Part shown: positions 57,402 through 64,000 of the stretch, in pieces
How positions within the stretch are numbered: position 1 is the first letter of the stretch
Layout: each line of letters opens with the position of its first letter
DNA from: Tuctoria greenei
Taxonomy: Eukaryota; Streptophyta; Magnoliopsida; Poales; Poaceae
Assembly (NCBI GenBank): GCA_036927565.1
Contig: JAYESD010000002.1
Span: 141,987,167-142,051,166 of the forward strand
Reading direction: 5' to 3'
DNA length: 64,000 nt
Made by a program: the position numbers and the translations under genes
The notes under the pieces: generated by a model
Told to the model about the DNA's origin: nothing
The model's database searches: none
The model's input: the letters and a program-made list of their open reading frames with translations, nothing else

Positions 57402-60400
57402 GTGAACTACAAAGTCGGAGGAAAGCATTGGGTACTCGATAGCGGGTGCACTCAACACATGACCGGCAACGATGGTATGTTCACCACCATAGAAAACCCC
57501 GGCAATCATGAACAAGTCACCTTTGGTGATAACTCTAAGGGGAAGGTAATTGGGTTAGGTAAGATTGCAATTTCAAATGATTTATCTATTTCCAATGTAT
57601 TGTATGTTAAGTCACTTAGTTTCAATTTGCTTTCTATTGCACAATTATGTGATCTTGGACTAACGTGCACTTTTAGCAAGAATGATGTTGTTGTGACTAG
57701 TGAAACAAGCCATGAACTAATCTTCAAAGGGTTTCGGCATGGACATCTCTACTTAGTAGACTTCTTCAACAAGGATGCTAGCTTGACCACTTGTCTTTTC
57801 ACCAAGACGAGTTTTGGTTGGCTATGGCATCGACGCATAGATCACATTGGAATGAGCAAGCTCAAGAAGTCATTCAAGCTCGGGATGGTGACCAGCGTGA
57901 AGGATGTCGCATTTGAGAAGAACAAGCTTTGTAGCGCTTGTCAAGCCGGGAAACAAGTTGCTTCACACCACCCGATGAAGACAATGGTGTCAACCTCCAA
58001 GACACTTGAGTTGCTCCACATGGACCTCGTCGGACCGTCCACATATCAAAGTCTTGGTGGTAATATCTATTGTCTTGTTATAGTTGATGACTACTCTCGC
58101 TATGCTTGGACTTTGTTTCTAGGTGACAAGAGTAAAACTCAGGAAGTGTTCAAGACCTTCGCTAACCGTGCTCAAAGGGAATTTCAACTTCCCATCATCA
58201 AGGTCCAGAGTGACAACGGCACCGAATTCAAGAACTACAACATTGGGGATTCGTGTGATCGTGAAGGCGTGAAGCATGAATTTTCAGCCACATACACTCC
58301 TCAACAAAATGGTGTCATTGAAAGGAAGAACATGACACTTATCACTCTTGCACGAGCAATGCTTGATTACTATGGCACATTCGATAAGTTTTGGGCCGAA
58401 GCAATCAACACGGCGTGCCATGCCGCAAATCGGGTCTACCTACATCGACTACTTCAAAAGACCCCGTACGAACTTCTCATTGGGAGAAAGCCCAACATCT
58501 CCTATTTCTGAGTCTTTGGGTGCAAGTGCTACATCTACCGCAAGAAAAGGCTCAGTAAGTTTGAAAGAAGATGTGATGTTGGTATCTTTCTTGGTTATGC
58601 ATCAAACTCAAAAGCATATCAAGTATTCAACCAAACCTCAGGTTTAGTTGAGGAAAGTTGTGATGTTGAGTTTGATGAAACTAATGGCTCCCAAGAGGAG
58701 AGTTTTGGTCATGATGAAATAGATGATGAGCCTCTACGAGAAGCTATGAAGAACATGACCATTGGAGACATCAAGCCTAAAGTTGAGGAGAGCCATGATT
58801 AAGGGGGAGCTTCAAGTTCCAACATGAACACATCTATGGCACCTTAAGTTGACGAAGAAGAGAAAGATGATCCATTGCCGACACAAGATTCACAAGCCAC
58901 ACAACATCAAGAAGAAGAACAAGTCCATAATCAAGTCCAACCAATAGAAGAGCAACACGCGTCACCACCGCTAAGTGCTTCACAACCACTTATGAGGCAT
59001 GGACGCATCTCCAAGGCGCATCCGATTGATCAAATCATCGGAAGTCTGTCAAGGGGAGTAAGTACACGTTCTCGCCGCTTCGCTACGTTTGGTGAGAACT
59101 ACTCGTTTGTTTCATGTGTAGAACACACTCACGTTGAGGAAGCACTCCAAGATCCAAATTGGGTAATGTCCATGCAAGAAGAACTCAACAACTTCATCCG
59201 AAATGAAGTTTGGGTGTTGGAGGAGTGACCCAAGGACAAGAATGTCATCGGAACAAAGTGGGTGTACCGCAACAAAGAAGACGAGAACGGTGTTGTGATC
59301 CGCAACAAGGCAAGACTTGTGGCCAAGGGTTTCTTGCAAGTTGAAGGACTAGACTTTGGAGATACATTTGCTCCAGTCGCACGACTAGAAGCTATCCGTA
59401 TACTTCTTGCTTTTGCATCACATCATAACATAAAGCTTTATCAAATGGATGTGAAAAGTTCCTTTCTTAATGGTTATATTAACGAGCTTGTTTATGTTGA
59501 ACAACCTCCCGGGTTCGAAGATCCGAGGAATCCTAATCATGTGTTTAGGTTGCACAAGGCGCTCTACGGGCTCAAGCAAGCACCTAGGGCGTGGTATGAA
59601 CGACTACGGGATTTCTTGATCATGCAAGGATTCAATATCTCGAGGGTGGACACTACACTCTTCACCAAAGACATCGATGCAGAATTATTTGTCTGTCAAA
59701 TTTATGTCGATGATATTATTTTTGGTTCAACTAACAAAGCTCTTAGCCATGAGTTTGGCAAAATGATGTCTAGGTAATTCGAGATATCGATGATTGGAGA
59801 GCTCAACTTCTTCCTTGGATTTCAAATCAAGCAACTTCGAGAGGGAACCTTCACCTATCGAGAAAAGTATACCAAGGACCTCTTGAAGAAATTTGAGATG
59901 GGAGATTGTATCTCAAGAAGCCCTCCAATGGCAACAAATTGTCATCTCGACACGGATAAGGACGGTAAACCTGTTGATCAATCTAATTACCGTTCTATGA
60001 TTGGTTCATTGCTTTATCTTACCGCATCTAGGCCCGTTATCATGTTTAGTGTATGCTTGTGTTCTCGCTTTCAAGCGGCACCTAAAGAATAGCATCGGAA
60101 GGCGGTCTTTAGGATACTTCGGTATCTCAAGCATACCCCAAGTGTAGGCCTATGGTACCCTAAAGGTACTAAATTCCATCTCTTGGGTTACTCGGATTTG
60201 GACTTTGCCAGATGTCGTTTTGATCGCAAGAGTACCTCCGGTGGGTGCCACTTGCTTGGGCGTTCCCTAGTATCTTGGTCTAGCAAGAAGCGAAATTCCG
60301 TTGCTTTGTCCACTGCGGAAGCGGAATATATAGTGGCCGGTGCATGTTGTGCCCAAATCCTTTATATGAAGCAAAGCCTTTTGGACTTTGGTATTAAACT

Positions 60401-60656
60401 TGGTTGTGTGCCTCTCCTTTGTGACAATGAAAGTGCGGTTAAGATTGCTAAAAACCCCGTTCAACACTCCCGCACTAAGCACATTGATATTCGCCATCAT
60501 TTCTTGCGGGACCATGAAGCTAAGGGAGACATCTCCTTGCGAGGTGTTAGGTCCGAAGAACAATTGGCGGATTTCTTCACTAAACCACTTGATGAGAAAA
60601 CTTTTTCTAGACTAAGGAGTGAATTAAATGTGCTAGATGCATCAAACGTCATGTAA
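57402..60656 (+). pseudogene. SIRE-B pol: protease, integrase, RT, RNase H
   Basis: Frame opens after TAG 57399. Protease WVLDSGCTQHMTG (Asp 57438). GAG-pre-integrase WLWHRRIDHIGM...CSACQAGK. Integrase LLHMDLVGPSTYQ, QSDNGTEFKN (Asp 58212), QQNGVIERKN (Glu 58320). RT starts WVMSMQEELNNFI, has RNKARLVAKGFLQVEGLDF, QMDVKSSFLNGYIN and YVDD at 59703-59714. RNase H: GYSDLDFARCRFDRKSTSGG, ALSTAEAEYIVA, tail HSRTKHIDIRHHFLRDHEAK. Stops: TGA 58509, TAA 58799, TAA 58846, TGA 59226, TAG 59775, TAG 60090. All catalytic residues remain visible. It ends TAA at 60654 (tail LNVLDASNVM). Confidence 0.92.
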
Positions 60657-61275
60657 GTTGCCATGGTCATGTAAGAATGCATCACATATAGGTCTTGTCT
60701 AACTTTTAAAGGATAGGGGCGAACAAGGGTTAGATTGGGATGGAGGTTCTTTTGGGTTTCCCCAAGACTTGGAGAGTGGCTCTCCCTGAAGAAGCCTTTG
60801 AAAGGTTCAAATTTGGCAAGATGGATTTAATTTATGTCTTGGATGATGCCTGCCATATAGACTTGCACTCACGTTTAATTTCCTGCATTAAAAATTGTTT
60901 GGCATTGCATACGGTAGATTGTCACGAAGGGGAATCCACCTCATTATAAAGAGACTTGTTTGAAATACAATATCACAACTCATATGATGTGGAATGAACA
61001 AAGTGTTAGGTGCATTAATGCCTAAAGGAACATGATTTAAAGAGATAGAAGTCTTCATCCTCTAGCTCACAAAGCATGGGCCTTACATTTTATTTGGATG
61101 TTTTCTTCCTTGATTTTTCGGTGTTTTATTTGCTTTACGACTTAGCCAAGTTATTGGCAACTAGTGTGATAATCTTTTTGAGGTGTAAGGGGTTGCCCAA
61201 AAAGTCCTAAGACTTGTGTTTCTCTTTGTGTGTTTAAGTCAAAGGACATATATGGGATGGTGCTGTTTTGTAGTC

Positions 61276-61545
61276 ATCGGATTATCCGATGCTTAGGGCA
61301 GAAGCATCATTGGATCAAATGGTGCTTAAATACAAGGGTCAGCTCAGTCAGAAAGTCAAATCAACTGATGAGTTCATTCTGAGAAACATCAGAGCATCCA
61401 ATGTTCACATTTATGGAGTTGTGCCAAATTCAACCGATGATAATCCTTTCTACGTCAGAGCATCCGATGCCGAAGATGCCTCTGGAATACCCTTACTGTA
61501 CCATTCGACTGATGCCCCTCTCAACTAACGTCGGTTCATCCGATG
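61276..61545. repeat. Palindrome array 6 (CATCGGATTATCCGATG family), about 7 copies
   Basis: CATCGGATTATCCGATG at about 61276-61292 is nearly perfect; later members are half-sites such as AGAGCATCCGATGC, TCAACCGATGAT and GGTTCATCCGATGT. The same motif family as array 5 in the LTR, now 6 kb downstream, before the env-like gene. Confidence 0.8.
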
Positions 61546-61576
61546 TTAAAATTTGAGCTAGGGTTCGGTCCCCACC

Positions 61577-61584
61577 TATTTAGC
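61577..61584 (+). promoter_or_regulatory. Possible internal TATA box before the SIRE-B env-like gene
   Basis: CTATTTAG, about 32 bp after the last palindrome of array 6, with the same order (array, TATA-like box, pyrimidine-rich leader) as the LTR promoter. Weak match; function is inferred from layout only. Confidence 0.35.
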
Positions 61585-61954
61585 GCCTCTTCGCCTGCTT
61601 CCTTTCTCTCTCCCAGACTCCGCCGCTCCGAGCTCTCCTCTCCGCCGCCGCCGCTCCGTGCCTCGCCCTGCCGCCCTGCCTCCAGCCGCGGCCGCCGCCC
61701 CACACAGCGCTGCTGTCGCCGCCCCACGCAGTGCCACCGCCACCCTGCGCCCCAAGCATTGCCGTCATCTTTCACCGCCGTCGCACCACCATCACCGTCC
61801 TAAGCGCCGCCGCCACCCTGCGCCACCGCTCCACTCCACGCGCCCAGCCGCCGCATTCATTTTCGCCGCTATGGTTCACCCGGTCGCGTCGATCTTTGCA
61901 TCGCCATCTCGTGCGCCCGGCATCGTTGTCCCGCACCTCATCTTCGTCGTCGTC

Positions 61955-64000
61955 ATGGGCCGTGACAACAAAGGAAAGGGCAAGGCTATTGAGGAGCCGA
62001 CCGCTAAGAAGCAGAAGCTGTCGAAGGAAGAGAAGAAAGCTCTGATGGCCGCTCGCGCCGCTGAGGAGCGAGAGCGTGGCCGAGGAGGATCGCTGAGGAT
62101 CCGGGAGGCCCGACAGAGGTAATCACAGGTGCCTGAGGAGCCAGAGGAGACTGAGGAGCCAGAGGTGCCGCTTGTTCGCTGGCGCTCAGTCAGGACCCGT
62201 GGGGGTCATCCAGCTACAGCCCCAAGACCGAGACCCTCTGCAGCCCAGAGAGCCGTCTATGAGATGGACACCAATGTTCGGGTTGGTGAGGGTGTCCGCC
62301 TGACCGACTACAGGAAGTTGACGGCCAAGCAGCTCAGGAAGCTCAGATGGAGTATTCTCCTTGAGGAGTGGTTCCCGCAGCCCAGAGAGCCACTTGTGGA
62401 CAGCCGCTTCTGGACCCTGACACAGGCGTCGCTGTATGAGACTTACATACGTCGGGGACATAAGCTCTTCCAGCATAACTTTCTTGATTGGGATCAGCTT
62501 GCTCTTGCAGCCGGGACTGAGATACGCCCTTACTTTGAGAGGTACAGAGGGCTAGTGGAGCTGATGTCTTACCAGCGGGGTGCCTTCGTGGAGGACTGGG
62601 TCCGAGTATTCTATGCCACACTCTACGTGTCAGAGGGTCGCAGATCCATTGATTTCATGTTTATAGGCCAGTATCACCATCTGACCAGGCAGACTTTGGG
62701 ACAGCTGCTAGGCGTGGATCTCCATGACACATGCCTACATGAGTTGGTGTATGGACAGGCTGACCCACCGAGGAGGCCGCTCGCTGAAGGTGTGGCACCG
62801 CCTTTTGAGGAGATTCGGTCTCTATTTGCTCAGCCCTTCTCTCCTGACCAGCCGAGGGTACCTGCTCTACTCTCTCCAGCTACGCGCACTGTGCACCTTG
62901 CCTTGCACCGCACACTTCTGCCGAGGTTCGGATACCTTAAGGGGTTCACCAGTTTGCAGCAGACCCTCCTGTTCTATGTCATGAACGGGATGGAGTTCGA
63001 CATTGTGGATATCCTTATCTGTGAGATGGAGGACGTCATTACCGATGGAGTTGGGATGATGAGGCATCTTGTGTTTGGCCACTGGATCAGTCACTTGCTC
63101 TACTTGATATCTCCAGAGGGGTCCGCCGTACGTGACAGTCTCACCGACGAGAGCATCACTCGGTTCGGACACTACCGTGCTCCAGCTCCGGGAGACCGCC
63201 GCCTTGGCCGTCCAGTTGAGCGTCAGGTCCGTGCTCATCTATCTGAGGAAGATTGATCAGACCTGGAGAAGGAAGATGAGATCCTAGAACGGGTTGAGGC
63301 TCAGGGTGGGGATCTACAACACATTTGGTCAGAGAGTGACACCAGTGACAGTGTCGAGGAGTACTTCCCACCTCCTCCCTCACGCAGGCAGCACGACGCG
63401 GAGGCAGGAGGCTCGACTGCACCACCACCTACTCCACCTCCAGTGTCCGAGGCACAGGTCTCTCAGCCATCTGAGCTTACTTCCCTACTTCAGCAGATGG
63501 TTGAGCAGCAGCGACTGGATCGGCTTGCAGCTGAGCAGGCTAGAGCTGAGCAGGTTGCATGTCTCTTGGAGCTCTAGCAGCAGCAGCAGGAGATGCAGCG
63601 TCAGATAGCCCACGAGAGGTGAGAGGACACTGACAGGATCACTGGGCTGATTGATCAGATGCACCAGCGTTCTCTTGACCAGCAGCAGCAGACGCAGCAG
63701 GCCATGATGGGCATCCTGGGGTTGATCACCAACCTCTACACTCAGACCGGGATTGCCCTGCCCTCTCAGCTTCTGGGTCTAGCTTCAGGTCCGCCTGTCC
63801 TGGCACCAGTTTCAGCTCCAGTGCCAACCACGCCGATACTGACGATCAGCATGTCACCACTGCTAGCTCCAGGCGCACCTATTCACTCTCCCTTGCCGGC
63901 TTCGACACTTTTCCAGCAGACTCTGGCGTCTGTTGTCAGTGCCCCTTTACCTGCAGTCCAGACTCAGCAGGCAGCGACAGCAGCTCCCGCAGCACCCGTC
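61955..64000 (+). pseudogene. SIRE-B env-like gene (open at window end)
   Basis: One reading frame from ATG 61955 (MGRDNKGKGKAIEEPTAKKQ) to the window edge, broken only by stops at 62120 (TAA), 63254 (TGA), 63575 (TAG) and 63620 (TGA). Lys-rich N-terminus, Glu/Pro linker, globular core (VDSRFWTLTQASLYETYIRR, NFLDWDQLALAAGTEIRPYF, FMFIGQYHHLTRQTLGQLLG, MEFDIVDILICEMEDVITDG), then a Gln-rich, coiled-coil-like stretch (LLQQMVEQQRLDRLAAEQA) and a Pro/Ala/Ser/Thr-rich tail. The core is homologous to SIRE-A 29389-30674. No clear membrane helix or signal peptide; role unknown. Confidence 0.75.

Larger units (their letters stand above)
60657..61954 (+). other. SIRE-B pol/env-like spacer and leader
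   Basis: No gene. Left part (60657-61260) is plain. Palindrome array 6 lies at 61276-61545 and a TATA-like CTATTTAG at 61577-61584. From 61590 the sequence becomes G+C-rich and CT-rich, like a transcribed leader, up to the likely ATG at 61955. Confidence 0.6.
53737..64000 (+). mobile_element. SIRE-B, Sirevirus with LTR, gag, pol and env-like gene (right end outside window)
   Basis: 5' LTR 53737-55203, primer binding site, gag, pol in Ty1-copia order, a 1.3-kb spacer and an env-like ORF still open at 64000. The frames are damaged almost only by single stop codons (TAG, TGA, TAA), with few frameshifts, making it the least decayed element here and, by nesting, the last to arrive. The bases tcgag (53732-53736) may be the target duplication. 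Confidence 0.9.

Overview
The window looks like intergenic heterochromatin of a large plant genome, most likely a grass (inferred from the retrotransposon families and the G+C-rich LTR leaders). I find no host gene, rRNA, tRNA or CRISPR array. Nearly every base can be assigned to nested retrotransposons, all damaged by stop codons, frameshifts or deletions.

Layout, left to right (family names are mine). A minus-strand Sirevirus LTR tip (1-122) sits in the pol of an old plus-strand Sirevirus, SIRE-A (123-32983). The env-like gene of SIRE-A is split by a full Ty1-copia element, Copia-B (1541-19116, 5-bp target duplication cttct). The 3' LTR of Copia-B was in turn hit by a minus-strand L1-type LINE (11423-18802). 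A 3.29-kb piece spanning LINE ORF1, LTR end and env-like gene is tandemly duplicated. A 100-N gap (20948-21047) is flanked by two almost identical 6.9-kb blocks, which I read as an unmerged contig overlap. The SIRE-A 3' LTR starts at 31155 and is cut at 32984 by a minus-strand Ty3-gypsy chromovirus (Tekay/Del-like, called Tekay-1, 32984-48179). Tekay-1 carries a second Copia-B element in its LTR (33337-43120, minus strand, target duplication caact). Its RT gene is cut by a third Sirevirus LTR (SIRE-C, 48180-49112). SIRE-C is cut by a second gypsy-type LTR (49113-53736), which is cut by the youngest-looking element, SIRE-B (53737 to the window end), with LTR, gag, pol, a spacer and an env-like gene running off the edge.

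The coding parts follow the usual division of labour: gag (CCHC particle protein), protease, integrase, reverse transcriptase and RNase H for the LTR elements; a CCHC ORF1 plus endonuclease/RT ORF2 for the LINE. Two Sireviruses add an env-like ORF after pol.

The most interesting signal is non-coding. Clusters of 12-bp palindromes (CGGACTAGTCCG and CGGACAAGTCCG) occur in two Sirevirus LTRs, in the spacer before an env-like gene, and in the LTR of the unrelated gypsy element. SIRE-B has the same layout with a different core (CGGATCATCCG). Most arrays lie just upstream of a TATA-like box, so they look like a promoter module shared across retrotransposon superfamilies and possibly reused to drive the env-like gene.
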